Shown piece by piece: positions 1 through 11,769 of a stretch of DNA of 64,000 nucleotides. The position numbers were made by a program, and so were the translations under genes. The stretch is from Microcebus murinus (taxonomy: Eukaryota; Chordata; Mammalia; Primates; Cheirogaleidae). The notes below the pieces were generated by a model that saw only the letters and a program-made list of their open reading frames with translations, had not been told where the DNA came from and did not search any database. How positions within the stretch are numbered: position 1 is the first letter of the stretch; every line of letters starts with the position of its first letter. The stretch lies in assembly GCF_040939455.1 (NCBI RefSeq), contig NC_134108.1, positions 11,251,501 through 11,315,500 of the forward strand. Reading direction: 5' to 3'.

Positions 1-2788
1 TTCTCTGGAATGACACGGAACAGTTACCTGCTGTATTCCCCAGTCTGACTTGAAGCGCGGAGATGGGGATCAACCAGCGGAATTTAAATGGGTCCAGGTC
101 AGCAGAGCTGTGTGCAGGCCGGGAATTTGAGGGCTGTAACATGAAGGCCCACCAAGAAAACTGTTAAAGGAAGCTCTAACCCAGGGAGGACATCTGTGTA
201 GGGAATGGAAGCTTACATTCTCCTCATGTGCAAGGCTCTGAGCAGCTGCATTGGGTGTTCAGGGCACAGAAATGAATCAGGAACGCACCCAGTTCTCAAA
301 GACCTCACGTGCTTGGTGTGGGGTAGGCCAGAGTCATAGTTTGGGAACAGAGAGTTCCGGGTCTCCAAGCAAAAATGGCAGCCAGGTCCTCATGTCATGA
401 CTGAGTGGTAAAATGGCTTAGGGTACCCTACAGCCAAGGTTTGGTTTTGGTCTGGTTTTGTGAGCGTGTATGAGTCAAAGTAATAAAAGCATTTTAAACC
501 TAAGTTTCACAGACTCCCATGTTTATGGAACAAACATTTTTAGGGATATAAAAGCTGACTTTGTATGTAGGCCCTCACATGGGTGTCTACATATTCTTTT
601 AAAACAGACATCTTTCATGAGGAGACTCAGAAGTGCCCTGAGTATGTGATTTGGTTAGTTACCCTCAGAATAATAGCAGTCAGTGAGGCCTTGGTGCTCA
701 GTGGGCTTTTCAATTCAACATTAATAGGAAGATACAGTCAGGAAAAGGTAGCTTTAATTAAAATTAATTCTTACCAATTTCTTTTTCAGTTTGCAGTTTT
801 CTTTATAAACCAGTATGACAGCTCTCTTAAAAACTAGAGAAAGGAAAAAAAGAAAAGTCTTTTATTATTTTATACAAATTCTTCCAAGGTTAAACTAAAG
901 CTGAATGTTTTAGTAGAACAAAGCTCTTCAAGTTCACGAATCTCTAAGACCCCAATATGCCAACACATGAGTGACTAACTGGTATTTCTCTTTTGTTCAT
1001 ATTTGAACTATGCAGAAATACCTGCTTATTTAAAAGCTATTATCTGAAGTAGATCCTGGCTTTAATTCTTTGTTTGTTTTATTGAAAGCTGAGGACATTG
1101 TGTTCATCTCAGTGACAATACACTGTCACTTGCTCTCCAGACTCCCAGAATTAAGACATCTTGAAATGCAGCAGACTTATTAAGATAGCACGTTTCAAAA
1201 TAGCCCCCAGGAGATTTGTTCCTGTAACACTTGGCCTGCGCCAAGCAGCAGAAGGGAGAACAAGATGATGAGTATGCAGAGCCATGGCATTTTAATAACC
1301 CTTTGCACTCTGATGTCGAGTGTGACTCGACACCGTTAGCAAAAATTATAGATTAAAATTACTCTTTGAATGTATCAATAATTTGAAATATAAGAAATCC
1401 AAATAAGTTTGTTTGAAAAGAAACTCCAGTTTTTTATTCTATTGCCGTGCTTTGTAAAATCTGGGGTATTTAAAAAATTAAATCCCGAGTAGAATAAAGG
1501 AATCAAGAAAAAAGCAAGCGAGTGCAAAGGGTTAAATAGTTGGAAGTGGCTGTGTTAAGTCACCAGCCATCACAGCAGTTCCTCTAACTCTTGGAAGTCA
1601 GCACTTACTGGGCTGATGGGGTTAGTGTAGGTATCCAGCATGGCCAGCCTCTTTTAAGTTTACATTCTTTTGAATGGAATACTAACCAAATACTGTGAGC
1701 TCAAGGTCCTTTCTGGCTTTTCCTAGAGACAGAAATGGATTCAACCAGGAAACCGTAGAGTGCATCAGAAGTTCCCCCATTGAAAGTTCTGTTACCTAGA
1801 TTGTAAAAACAGGTGGTGAAGAAGATGTGGACACCCCAAGAATGGACTGTCTCATGTAAGAGAGTGAATCACATACGTATATGGTCAGTGTTAAAGTACA
1901 TTGTTTGATTTTTATGGTCCCTGTAAACATGGGGCCTTAAATAGTGGAGGTTTTAAAAACAGGAGTTAAGCATCAATTAGTTGATAAACAACATAAAAGT
2001 GAAGGCATTTTGCTTCAGTGCACACTTGTAGGCAAGCCATGTCACATATCCTACTCTAGTTCCATAACATGAATTCTACCACAGTGTCCTTATTTGGCCA
2101 AAGTGCCTTTGTTAACTTTTACCATAGGATCTAGTACCTTCACCACTACCTCTCATTCAGGCTGCTAATAAAAATGTGCCAATGTTGAAACTGATCATAG
2201 TAAAAATTGAACTCTGGCTCCTTTCTGTTCTTGCCATTTTCTGTTTAAACTATGTTGCTACCTGTATGGAGGCTTTAAAAGCACAAATTCTAAATTTAGC
2301 AATCAGACAAAAAAAATTACAGATCATGTCAAATCCTACTTGTTCTAGTTTTATAAGCAAGCAGGTAAGCACCAGTGTTTGATGTTAAAAAGAGAAAAAT
2401 AAAAAAGGAAAAGCCCTAGACTTATCTCCATATACTGGTTCCCACTTCCTTTCTCCAGCCCTCTGCCAGCCCCACCTTCCACGCTATGTCCCAGCCCCAG
2501 CCCAGGGTCACACCTCATGCCCCAAGGGAAAGGAGAGAGGGGCAGGGGAGGAGCTCAGTGACACTTCTTTCTAGTTTTCTTTGTATGATATTGTCACAAC
2601 ATAAGGTTACATTTTTTGACCAATGTACATTCATATGTAAATTGTGTAGTTAGTAATATACATGAATGTCATGACACTTTTAGGCATTTTCTCCTCCAAG
2701 ACAGTCCTAACAGGGCAGCCTACTCCGTAAGGTCACCTACACACCCAGTAACACAAGCAGCGGGCCTCAGCCCAAGGGCCTCACAGAC
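1..2788 (-). other. TIAM2: TIAM2 intron, partial (downstream of window exon 12)
   Basis: Intron following exon 12. I searched for the next exon (…TELSMGELLMHS…) and did not find it, so it lies below position 1. Contains the piggyBac element at 1299-1531; otherwise unrecognised sequence, G/C-rich at about 2440-2560. Confidence 0.88.
1299..1531. mobile_element. Non-autonomous piggyBac transposon (MITE)
   Basis: 233 bp. Perfect 12-bp terminal inverted repeats CCCTTTGCACTC (1299-1310) and GAGTGCAAAGGG (1520-1531). The right flank is TTAA (1532-1535), the obligatory piggyBac target. The left flank is ATAA (1295-1298), one change from TTAA. Just inside the left end is a perfect palindrome, TGTCGAGT-GTG-ACTCGACA (1314-1332). 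The interior is A/T-rich and non-coding. Short piggyBac derivatives of about this size are reported as young repeats in mouse lemur (from memory). Confidence 0.93.
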
Positions 2789-2907
2789 CTCCTTCTCCGT
2801 CCCACTCTGCTCTGCTACCAGCTGGTCGAACACAGTCCCATAGTCCTCATAGATCTTCTGCATCTCATTGATGTGGCTCGCTACTTTTTCCATGGCCTTT
2901 AGTGCTT
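2789..2907 (-). CDS. TIAM2: TIAM2 window exon 12: C-terminal DH helix
   Basis: A 119-nt exon (phase 1 to 0): (E)ALKAMEKVASHINEMQKIYE then DYGTVFDQLVAEQSGTEKE. It is the long last DH helix leading towards the PH2 domain, which is encoded beyond the window. Acceptor TTTTGCAG, donor GAG|GTCTGT. The donor is weak beyond GT (GTCTGTGAG), but the phase fits the next codon (Val) expected from the family. Reading past it gives VCEALGLRP…, non-homologous intron. Confidence 0.95.
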
Positions 2908-4504
2908 CTGCAAAATATGAAATCATATTTATTTTATAGTTGTTTGTTTTACATCCCATCCAACAGCAGTAATGAAAGGACTCAAGATTCAAGCCAGGAT
3001 TTGAGACCAGTACTTACTAACCGCAACATTATTCAGGTCTTGCTCACCAAAGCCCATTGTAATCTTGAACAGCAAAATTACCTTCCACCTTGAATTCTCT
3101 TGGAAATGAGGCGAGCGTAAGTGAAAAGTGTCACTAATATAACAGCCACTACTTACTGAGCACTTTCTACTTGTCCTGTAGCACAATAGGTGATTTACAT
3201 GAATAATCTCATTTAATCCTCACAGTAACTCCATGACTAATGAGTCCCATAATATGGATGAGGAAGGTGAGGTGCAGGGTATTTTGCCAGAGTTCCAGAG
3301 AAGAAAAAAAGGAGTAGAGCCAGAATTCAAACCCCAGACTGACTGGCCCCAAGGCACCAGCTCTCCACGTTGACTCTCTTCCCGGGAACCGAGATCCACG
3401 TGTAAATAGAATGTACAAATGCCCCTGTGAACAACTGATTGACAGATCACCTGTGAGCGTTCATACATGGTATCTGTTTATAACTTTTTATGAGGGCACA
3501 CCAGGGATGAAATCAAAAAACAATTTCAGGTCAACTTTTCAAATTCAGTTCTTTTCATACTTTATTCTCTTAATATTTTAATTCAGTCTGGAGAGAGGTG
3601 TGGAAGGAAATTTGACAGAACCATTTTAAAGATCTTAATGCAAAATGAGTTTTTTATGTAGTATGAATGTTGAACATAATTTATATCATTTACTGTGATA
3701 TAAAAAAATTCTTTCTCTTTTGTTGTTTATGATACCAAAGTATGCTTGTCGTGGAAAAAGAGCCACTTTAATTTATACTCTTCTCAGTATTCATTATTCA
3801 GTAATACTAAAATGTGTTCATAAGTCTATTTCTCTCCCCAGGAATTTTATTACTTAAGGTTTAACCTAATCTCCTAGTTTTGCTATATGGAGAACAAATC
3901 ACTGTTTCTCTCTAATCCAAATAAGGCATCTTTTTAAGTATACTCTATTTACCATCAAACCACAAGGCTTTGTGTTTTTGACAAATTGTGGCTCAGGCCA
4001 GTAATATCTGCAGTTACAAACAATAACACATCAGCATCAACTTTGAAGCATAATCTGTCATTGGGAATCTGGTTTCAGGGTCGAGCTCTGCTCAGAGATC
4101 TCCACAAGGTGGAGCCTCACCCAGCAAATTTGATCAGCAGCACATGGGCAGCAAACATTACCAAACTTCACAAAGTGGCAGCAAAACAGGCCTGATTTGG
4201 GGTTCTGGCAGCACTGTTTACTAGCCAAGTAACCTGAGGTAATTTCTTTCATTTAAAAATGTAGAATCATCCCTCCAGAGGAGTTTAAGGCTACTCCAAA
4301 GGGATAATTTTTACCGAACCATATGTAGACTCTAAAGGAATGGCCATATATCTAGCTATTTTCACATAAAATTAAATCTAAGATTAACAATCACAGAACT
4401 GAAAAACGATGCCGAATGCGCCACTAGTGCGGAAGAGGCTCACAGGCCCAGGGCGTGGCAGGCAGCCCACACTTCATGCAGGAGGCAGGGATCAGTGGCC
4501 TCAC
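2908..4504 (-). other. TIAM2: TIAM2 intron between exons 11 and 12
   Basis: A 1597-nt GT-AG intron, phase 1 (acceptor ATTTTGCAG). An antisense MIR lies at 3147-3365. The rest shows nothing recognisable. Confidence 0.93.
3147..3365 (-). mobile_element. MIR SINE (antisense)
   Basis: 'ctacttactgagcactttctacttgtcctgtagc…tctcatttaatcctcacagtaactcc…atggatgaggaaggtgagg…gagccagaattcaaacccc' matches the antisense MIR layout over most of its length. Confidence 0.85.
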
Positions 4505-4684
4505 CTGTCAGGTGATAGTGTTCCTCACTTTCGTGGTCCGTCAGGGACACGAGCTCCTTGAGCAGCAGAGGGTACTTGAGCACTCTCTGAACTGGCTTGA
4601 TGAGGTAGGACTCCAGCGTGGAGGAGTGCTGCTTGGTGGGGTTCCGGGCATCCAGAAAAGCCTTGAAGGCTTTATCGGTTTTAG
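4505..4684 (-). CDS. TIAM2: TIAM2 window exon 11: DH domain, CR3
   Basis: A 180-nt exon (phase 1 to 1): (A)[20 protein letters not shown] then [20 protein letters not shown] then [19 protein letters not shown]. It carries CR3 of the DH domain, the most conserved helix in the family ([19 protein letters not shown]), which forms much of the Rac-binding surface with CR1. Acceptor CTTACAG, donor ACAG|GTGAGG. The residue before ESEEH is His here; I recall Gln in human. Confidence 0.97.
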
Positions 4685-6409
4685 CTGTAAGCAGATGAAT
4701 AAAAGACCCTTAGAAGATGTGGGATGAATTAAATTCTTCACTTCTCTTTTAGCAGTCATACCGCATCCATTTCCTAGTCCTCCTAATGCCATTCATTAAT
4801 AAAAACCCCAGCACATCAGTGGGTCAGGCAGTCAGCTGTAAGCATGGGATCCACATCGCCGCTGACAAATCCCTCGAGCTACGGAGCTTACCGGGATGGA
4901 ATGCAACCCTCACACCGACTTTAAAGGTCTGGCTTTAAAGACATATCTATCTCATGCATACCCATGAGAGAGACTGTGATGGGTGGCCTAGAAAGCGAGG
5001 TTCAAACAACTCATAAAGCCACAGAACTATGTTATACAGAGCCTGCACTGTATCCCACAAAAGATTCATATGGAAAAATAAATCAGTGTTGTTCCCACTG
5101 GTCTAGCACTGGTTGTTGCTTATTCTTATTCTATACACTGAAGGGCTATTTGAAAAGCAGTTTTTTTTTTTTTTTTTTCATTTAAAATAAGATGATTTAT
5201 TATTTCACCATAGCCCGCAGCCTTCCCCTCCACAGCTCCAAGCAGACTCGGCCTTCACTGCACCCAGAGCCACAGCTCCCTTCCACCAGGTGGCTTTAGG
5301 ACCCTCTTTAGCAGAGAAAACCGCCTTCCTGTCCAGTGTGAGCACCACGAGGGCGGCAATACAGGAATGCGGCAATACAGGTGCCTTCAGTTTGGGTGCC
5401 ACTGGATACGCCAGGTGCCACTGCGGATTCCAGCAGTTGGAAATGCTGCCCAGCTGTCGGAAGTGTGGCTAGCTTGGATGGAGATACACCCTTATTGGGG
5501 GTTCTGTTATCAGGGCAAAATCTACAACATCTGGAGATACAGCACCATTTTGAATGTGATTACCAAACCAAGTGGAAGGTGAAATGATTCTTCATCTTTA
5601 TGACAAAGGAGGAACTGAGCAAGCCACTGGTAGCCTTTTATTTGGCTACTGACTATCATTAAGAAGGTGTCTGTGGGAAGAAATGCCAATGGATGGTCAA
5701 CTCTGTTGAAAGCAACTAGAAAAGATGGATTTTGGCTGGGTCTCATTAACTTGAAGCACCATCAGACTCCAATTTTTTTAAACTTGAGGCTTTTCTTCTA
5801 TGAAGAGATACTATGAAGTTCTGGATTAAAACCAAATGGCAAAGCTGCAGTGGGAATGGATTAACACCATGCATGTCAGGATACACCTCTACCCGCCTCC
5901 GCGACACTACGGAGAGAAGGAAACATTGAAGAGCAACCTCTGGAAAATGAGTTTTTCTCAGTTCCACCAAAGAGACTTTAATTTTAGCACACTTCTTGTA
6001 TGTTTGGTGGGGGTTGTTTGGTGGTAGTTTATTTATAGTGGCTCCTCAGGCTTAAGATGCTTAATCAGGAAAAAAAAAAATGACATGCATTTCTTTCTAC
6101 CCCCATCTAGGGAATATGGTTGCAAGTTTTTAGAGAAAGTAATTTTGCAAGAAAAGAATCTAGATGTAATTTAACAGCAAAGTGACACACGGACAAGCAG
6201 CACCTCTGCTCTTAGGCATACATGTTCACTGCTGCCAATAAATTGAAATAAATGGAAACCTTTCCCTTCAATATCCGCTACTTTCAAGGTTGAGAATGGA
6301 GCATAATACATCACAATTGCACTTACCCTTACTTGTTACATACAGATTTACCCTTTATTAACAGTTAAAAATACAAAAAGCACAGCTATAAAAAGCATGA
6401 GCAACTTAC
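4685..6409 (-). other. TIAM2: TIAM2 intron between exons 10 and 11
   Basis: A 1725-nt GT-AG intron, phase 1 (acceptor CTGCTTACAG). It contains a T run at about 5161-5179 and an A run at about 6069-6079 that bracket a stretch with several short open frames (see next entry). Otherwise unrecognised. Confidence 0.93.
5160..6080. pseudogene. Possible unidentified retrocopy (weak)
   Basis: A poly(T) run at 5161-5179 followed by 'gatgatttattatttc' (AATAAA-type signal on the minus strand) suggests the tail of a minus-strand processed copy. Several short frames follow in both directions, for example 62-75 codons at 5205-5402, 5367-5582 and 5746-5970. None matches a protein I know, and no target duplication was found. 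An A run at 6069-6079 would suit the opposite orientation instead. Treat as a question, not a call. Confidence 0.2.
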
Positions 6410-6518
6410 CTCGCTCTAGAACCTTCTGTACTTTAATATGATTAGCACAGAATCCACTGTACAGTTTAAAGTGGTCCGCATAATAAAGAAAAGAGCCTCC
6501 AAGGGAAAACAGTAATTT
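6410..6518 (-). CDS. TIAM2: TIAM2 window exon 10: DH domain
   Basis: A 109-nt exon (phase 0 to 1): [20 protein letters not shown] then [16 protein letters not shown] and the first base of Ala. Core DH helix ([16 protein letters not shown]). Acceptor CTTCCAG, donor GAG-CGA-G|GTAAGT, a near-consensus donor. Confidence 0.97.
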
Positions 6519-7306
6519 CTGGAAGGGGAGAGGAGAAAGTCAAATCAGATAGGGCTTAGTCAATGTGAGCTGCCTATGGCTGGACATTGGACAGCTGCGT
6601 GGCTTTTGTCAGACTCCACAGCACTAAGGCCTCCAAGATGCTCAGGCCTGCTCCATCCTCACAGGAGATGGGGAACAGCCCAGGCTCTCCCCTAGCAGAT
6701 CTTTAGCTTCACTAAAAAGTTTCTGGAAACAGAGGCTACTGACACGGTGTACAAAGGACCAGAAAGGAAGTTCTATAAAAATACATCTGACAAGGTGGGA
6801 TATAAACGATCGGAGAAGTTAATTAAGCTGACTCTCAGTTACTTGGGGCAAATGCCGCTGTCTGTATGAGTTCAGGTCCCCATGCTACTGCCTTCCACAT
6901 TTTCTTCCCTGGAGGGCTTCCTGCCGGGCACTGCAGCTTACACTGATGCTTCATAGAAGAGAGGGCTCCATCAGAGCAACCTGAAACCTGCGCTCCTCAT
7001 CCCAGGTTCACATGACCAAAGAGATGAAGCATCAGACGTGGGGTAGGTGCTCTGGCCTCAGAAGCAGTCACCCCACACACCCTTCAGAACAGGTGAGTGC
7101 AGAGCTCGAGCACGGTCAGCAGCCAGGCTGGTGATGCTGCCCAGACTTCTGACGACCAGAAGCATTTACACCAGGAAAAAATATATATACACTCTTCTTG
7201 TCCACTGTCACAGGACAGCAGTGCTATGGAAGCTCTCAAGTTATCCTGACAACAGTCAAGGGACAAGGAAAAATTTGGCACCTTGCTTTTAGGCCTAAAT
7301 ACTCAC
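6519..7306 (-). other. TIAM2: TIAM2 intron between exons 9 and 10
   Basis: A 788-nt GT-AG intron, phase 0 (donor GTGAGT, acceptor CCCCTTCCAG). No recognised repeat. Confidence 0.93.
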
Positions 7307-7432
7307 TCTAAACTGCGAGGGAGTTTCCAGTATGTTAAAGTCAGATGATGCTGAAATCCCATCCTCCAGAGTCTCCAGAAACACCTTTTGAAACTCAAGC
7401 ATCTCTGGCAAACTTCCAAAAAGTGACTCCAT
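7307..7432 (-). CDS. TIAM2: TIAM2 window exon 9: DH domain
   Basis: A 126-nt exon (42 codons, phase 0 to 0): MESLFGSLPEMLEFQKVFLE then TLEDGISASSDFNILETPSQ and FR. Helical part of the DH domain (CR2 region, FGSLPEMLEFQKVFL). Acceptor CATACAG, donor AGA|GTGAGT. The initial ATG is a splice-junction codon, not a start. Confidence 0.97.
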
Positions 7433-7992
7433 CTGTATGAAGATCAGGATTTGAAAAGAGGGTATTAGCCAGGAAGACCTAGATACCACGCTAACTCTTA
7501 AGCCCACAAAGAAGTCATTCACCAAGAAGTAGACAGAAGTAAATCCTTTAAGAAGACAGCATGGTCATTATGGGATATAGTTTATACATAGAATTATAAG
7601 GGCTGGAAGTATGAAACTTTCTATGTTTCTAGAATAACTTTTTAAGTATTCTTACAAGATGTAAAATTCTCAGAATTCAAATTGGGAAAAACGTGTATTA
7701 TTAGAAAAGAACTAATTATGTGATTTAACATTAAAAATGTTATGTATCAAAGTGTCATTTTTGGACACACCTTCTACAAAAAGAGCACGACCATCCTTTT
7801 GCCTTTGTAAACTTTTCGCCACAGAGGCCACATAAATGGCTTAGAAGGAGGGCACGCCTGGGACTCTGGAGACCCTTAAGTCTTGGATGCCCTTCTGGGA
7901 TCAGTAGAGAGAATCTCTGAGGAGGCCTGCTAAAAGGCCAAGGGAGACAAACCTATGGATCACTGGACAGACGGACAGTGATTATTATTTAC
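7433..7992 (-). other. TIAM2: TIAM2 intron between exons 8 and 9
   Basis: A 560-nt GT-AG intron, phase 0 (donor GTAAAT, acceptor TTCATACAG). No recognised repeat. Confidence 0.93.
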
Positions 7993-8061
7993 CTCGTCTT
8001 GGGTAAGAAAGGTCTCACTCTGAAGTGGCTCCAAGTACAATTCAAAGAGGCAGCTCAGATC
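7993..8061 (-). CDS. TIAM2: TIAM2 window exon 8: DH domain
   Basis: A 69-nt exon (23 codons, phase 0 to 0) encoding DLSCLFELYLEPLQSETFLT then QDE, part of the DH domain after CR1. Acceptor CTTTCAG, donor GAG|GTAAAT. Skipping it would keep the frame but remove part of the catalytic fold. Confidence 0.96.
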
Positions 8062-10587
8062 CTGAAAGACAAAAGAAGAAAGTCTCCTTAACGCTCAACT
8101 CTCCGAAATACCCATGAGACTCCAGCAACCCTGGCAGCAGCTCCAAAGATTCCCATTAATAATGAAGTTTACGTCTTGTTGAAATTCTTGACCCTAAATG
8201 TAGTTATTATTGCTCACCTAATTCAAGCAGGTTAATACCACAATACGGTCAACAGCTGGAGTCCACATCTTCCTTTATAGCTTGGTCACTTACTCTGCTT
8301 AGTTAAGTGTCTCCTTGACAGAAGCAGACACTTTCTTCAAGGGAAGGAGGTCTGGCCAGGCACTGTCAGGTGGGAGCACAGTGACGGCCCCAACATGGTG
8401 CTAGCAGGGGCAAGACAAGATCTGGGGAGCTCCTCAATTCCAGGATGACACATTAACAGAATCCCAAATTCCCATATTCAAATGCAAGAAAAATCTCCAA
8501 AGAGTAACAGATATAATGTTTAAAATCTAAGCCATATGTGGGTCTCTAGTAAACTAGGCTCCAGCAGTACAGTAGAGTGGGAGTTGATTGCATTTACAAA
8601 ACCCGTTAGATGAAGATTTTTTTTAATTTAATGTTAATAATTTTAAGCTAAGACCATGATATACTTTAGTGATAGAAAAGATTTCTCTTGTTTCATTTAT
8701 TCTGAAGAACTTTGAGTCCTAGAACACTCTTAATAGAAGTATTTGCCTACAAAGTCAACTAGAATGACTTCCTCGTTTTACAACAGGGAAATCTGTCTCA
8801 GAGAACTTTGTAAAGCCCAAGGCACCCCCAGAACCTGCTGGGGTCGGTTCTGAGAGCAGGGTCGGGCCTGGGATGCTGACGGCGTTTCCCAGTGAACCTC
8901 CCTGGCCTTGCCTCCTTCGCCGCTCAGGGAAGGGGAGGTGTGAGAGGTTGCTGAGTCATCTCTCCCAGAACACACAAATACTGAAAGTCTCCAGAAGCAT
9001 GCAGGGACCCAGGTTAGGTTAAAGGATGACAACAAGTAAAATTACTTGTTAAATGTCAGCAACAAAGAAGAAATTAAAAAAATAGTGGCGGGGGGGGGGG
9101 GGAGAGGGGTGTGAATCACAACAGGTGCCAAGTGCAGGTGATTTTGTCAGAGCCAGTGGCAGGGCCCACAGTCACTCTGGTCCAGGCTAGTGCTGCCCAG
9201 GAGGACTTACTGCACCGCGGGAGCGGGTCCGCGCTGAGCTGGGGTGGCAAAGAGCTGCAGCTCTGGGGGCCCTAAGAAAACAAAGTGCAGGTTTCTTGCA
9301 GAGAGAAGGGAGAGTCGGACTTCCTTGTCTGCATCACCCACGACACCATCTCAGTTCTCTGCCAGCACGTCACCAAAACAAAGCCTCCCAGGGCAGGGGG
9401 GTCTAATAATAAACCGCAAGACCGCTAATAACAGAAAGGGGCTTAGTTAGATTCTCTGATGAGCTCTGCCCCCGACTCTGCAGGTGAGAGCTCCGTGACT
9501 ATTCTCAAGATGTCAGAACGGCTCTGATGCCTCAAAACATCCACAGTTCACAGAGCTACTGGGAAAAGGTCACTGCGGATACACAGGATTATTCAGAAAT
9601 CTAGTCGGGACACTCTGGATATTGGATGCAGGACAAGACATAATGGAAAATAAAATTAAACTGTCATCTCTCGAACTTTTCTGTCTCGCCCTCCAGGACC
9701 AAAAGAAGGGACTTTGGGCAGCTCTCCCAGGCTACCTGTAAGGCCTGGGTAGGGGAGGCTCAGATGTGACCCGTGAAGAAAGTACTAGCCACGCGTGTGT
9801 GCCACGCCTTAACCTGTGGACTCAGCATGTCAGAGCTGAAGCCCTCAGAGAACAAGGGGACTGATGGTCTCAGACCCTTCATTTGGGGTGGTCGAAGGGG
9901 ACCATCCCCGGCCATGCCGCCAGAATGAGGCAGAGCCAGCCCTGGACTCTCAGCCCACCCTGCGCCACCCTGCTTCCGGAACTGACAAACGGAGTGAGCT
10001 TAAAATAGTTCTGCAGCTTCTGCAGGCACTTAAGGCAAAAGCATTCTGCCTCCCAGGTCCCTGTGTTATTCTTAAAATTTCCTCAAACTGCTAACTGGGG
10101 GCCCATGAGATAAATAAGTGAACTCTTTGGGTACGTACAGTGCTTGGCAACTACCCCCTTACAACGGTGTGAGAACACTCCCGTGTGATGACCCCCACAC
10201 CAGGCGTGGGCCTCTGTCCTGCACGATGACCGCCATCAGGCAGGGTGGCCTTCATCACCTAAAACGATCTCTGCCCCCCCTTTTACTAAACCAAGGGAGC
10301 CTCTGCTGCCTTCCCACAGATTGCAAACGACAAACTAGAACATCTGTTTCCATAGTGAAAGGTACCTTGGTAACAAAATGAGCCAAGAATCTGATTTTTT
10401 TCCAAACCCTCTCAGCTCTTCCACCCTCTCACCCTCCCTTTCCTTCCCTGTAATAATTCCCTGCTTCAGGGAGCAGGCGTCTACCTCACGAGTGGCAGGT
10501 GTCCCTGGCAGAGGTGATCTGGGGACCTCTGCTAATATACGACTCACCATCAGCAGAAAGGAAAGAATGCCCAGCGTTTCCTTTTAC
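8062..10587 (-). other. TIAM2: TIAM2 intron between exons 7 and 8
   Basis: A 2526-nt GT-AG intron, phase 0 (acceptor TCTTTCAG). It contains a 13-base G run at 9090-9102 and possibly a weak antisense MIR near 8770-8850. Otherwise unrecognised. Confidence 0.93.
9090..9102. repeat. Poly(G) run
   Basis: Thirteen consecutive G, a likely unstable mononucleotide repeat. Confidence 0.9.
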
Positions 10588-10767
10588 CTTCACATAAGAT
10601 TTCTCCGTGTCCACAAGCTCCTGGATGACTTTTCGGAGGCGGTCTGCATCGGAGAGGTGGCGGGCCAGAGGCCTCGGAGGTGGGTCCTGACTCTCCCTGG
10701 GTCCTTCCATGCCGTTGGCCTCAGTGTCGTTAAAACTCCTACACAGTGCAGCTATCTGCTCAGCACT
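10588..10767 (-). CDS. TIAM2: TIAM2 window exon 7: linker end and start of the DH catalytic domain
   Basis: A 180-nt exon (60 codons, phase 0 to 0): SAEQIAALCRSFNDTEANGM then EGPRESQDPPPRPLARHLSD then ADRLRKVIQELVDTEKSYVK. The last twenty residues are the first DH helix (CR1), in which the Glu of TEKSYV contacts the switch region of Rac in TIAM-type exchange factors (family knowledge). A methionine at codon 20 is a candidate start of the short isoform. Acceptor CTCTCAG, donor AAG|GTAAAA. Substitutions versus human as I recall it are few. Confidence 0.97.
10708..10710 (-). other. TIAM2: Candidate start codon of the short TIAM2 isoform
   Basis: ATG in context GGC-ATG-G: a purine (G) at -3 and G at +4, a strong initiation context. 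From memory, the published human short isoform starts at the equivalent methionine just before the DH domain and is about 626 residues long. The protein would contain the DH domain and everything after it. No transcript evidence is available here. Confidence 0.5.
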
Positions 10768-11769
10768 CTGAGAGACGACAAGAGGTGGAGAATAAAGCAC
10801 AGGCCACTCCCATTATTCCCAGCTGCCCACCAAGGACTCTGTGCCCAGCAGAAATCCCAGAGGGGCATATGTGTAGGGCAAACAGTTTCATTCACCACAA
10901 ACCGCTCTGGCTGTCATTTAAGATGTGATTAAGGAGGATGCGTCCCATTGTCATAACACCTGCTAGATGCTGCTTCAGTACTGAAAGTAGAGAGGCAAGG
11001 CTCAGGGCTAACCCTCTGCAGGGAAGGTGAGGTTGCTATAAGGTCAGGGAGTTACAGCTTTCTCAAGAGCACAAAGAGGGGACGTCCTCATCTGGTCCAC
11101 CCGGTCCCCTCAGTGGGCCTAGTCCAACTTTCCATGTTTCTTCCATACAAAAACAGCCCTGGGAGTTTCAGGAATGGTGGCCTAACAGCAGTTTTAGGAC
11201 GTCTTGGCCACAATGGCCTGGGCTGCTGCCCTCAGATCTAAGCATTCGGCTCTGCGGTCTTGGGCCAAGTAGCAGAGTCACGCGTGAAGCAGTTTGAGCT
11301 GATGCTGGGAATGCAGCAGAGACAGACAGTGAGAAAGATACGATCCTTCCACTGCAGGAGCAGAGCCCAGCAGAGGGCCCAGCAGGGAGGGGGGCACAAC
11401 AAAGCCTGGGGAGGGTGAGAGGAAAGGACTGAGCCAGCTCTGGGTCTTAGCAGTGAGGAGCCATGGCCAGAGCCAGGGAACGTGGGCCAAGAAGTGCTCA
11501 CTCCAGGCAGGGCAGTGGACTCACACACTCAGACAAGGGAGAGCAGAAACATCTGGGTGACTGCCAGCCTGTAGTGCAAGTTCCTACTTAGGCTCAAGCA
11601 CGGTGGGATGACACCTCAAAGACAGCCCATTGCGTGCCCCTTCCTCCGCTGGTGGGTTCGAGTCCCCCTAGAGGCTTCCACAGCTGCTGGAGCAGTGGCA
11701 GATTACACTCAAGGTGTCCCTCCACTTTCTTTCCATTCCACCACGGACATCCCCACCCACCAGGCTGTC

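Noticed and set aside
2540..2575. Minus-strand GTCACTGAGCTC reading VTEL, as expected at the start of the next TIAM2 exon
   Set aside because: Similarity stops after four residues (then LPCP…, not SMGELL), and no acceptor AG precedes it in the right place. Coincidence.
10378..10932. A 184-codon plus-strand frame over exon 7
   Set aside because: It is the antisense shadow of the real exon 7 and flanking intron; no homology.
11640..11675. A tRNA B-box-like sequence GGGTTCGAGTCCCC
   Set aside because: The T-arm stem has a mismatch and no A box, anticodon arm or acceptor stem is found upstream. Not a tRNA gene.
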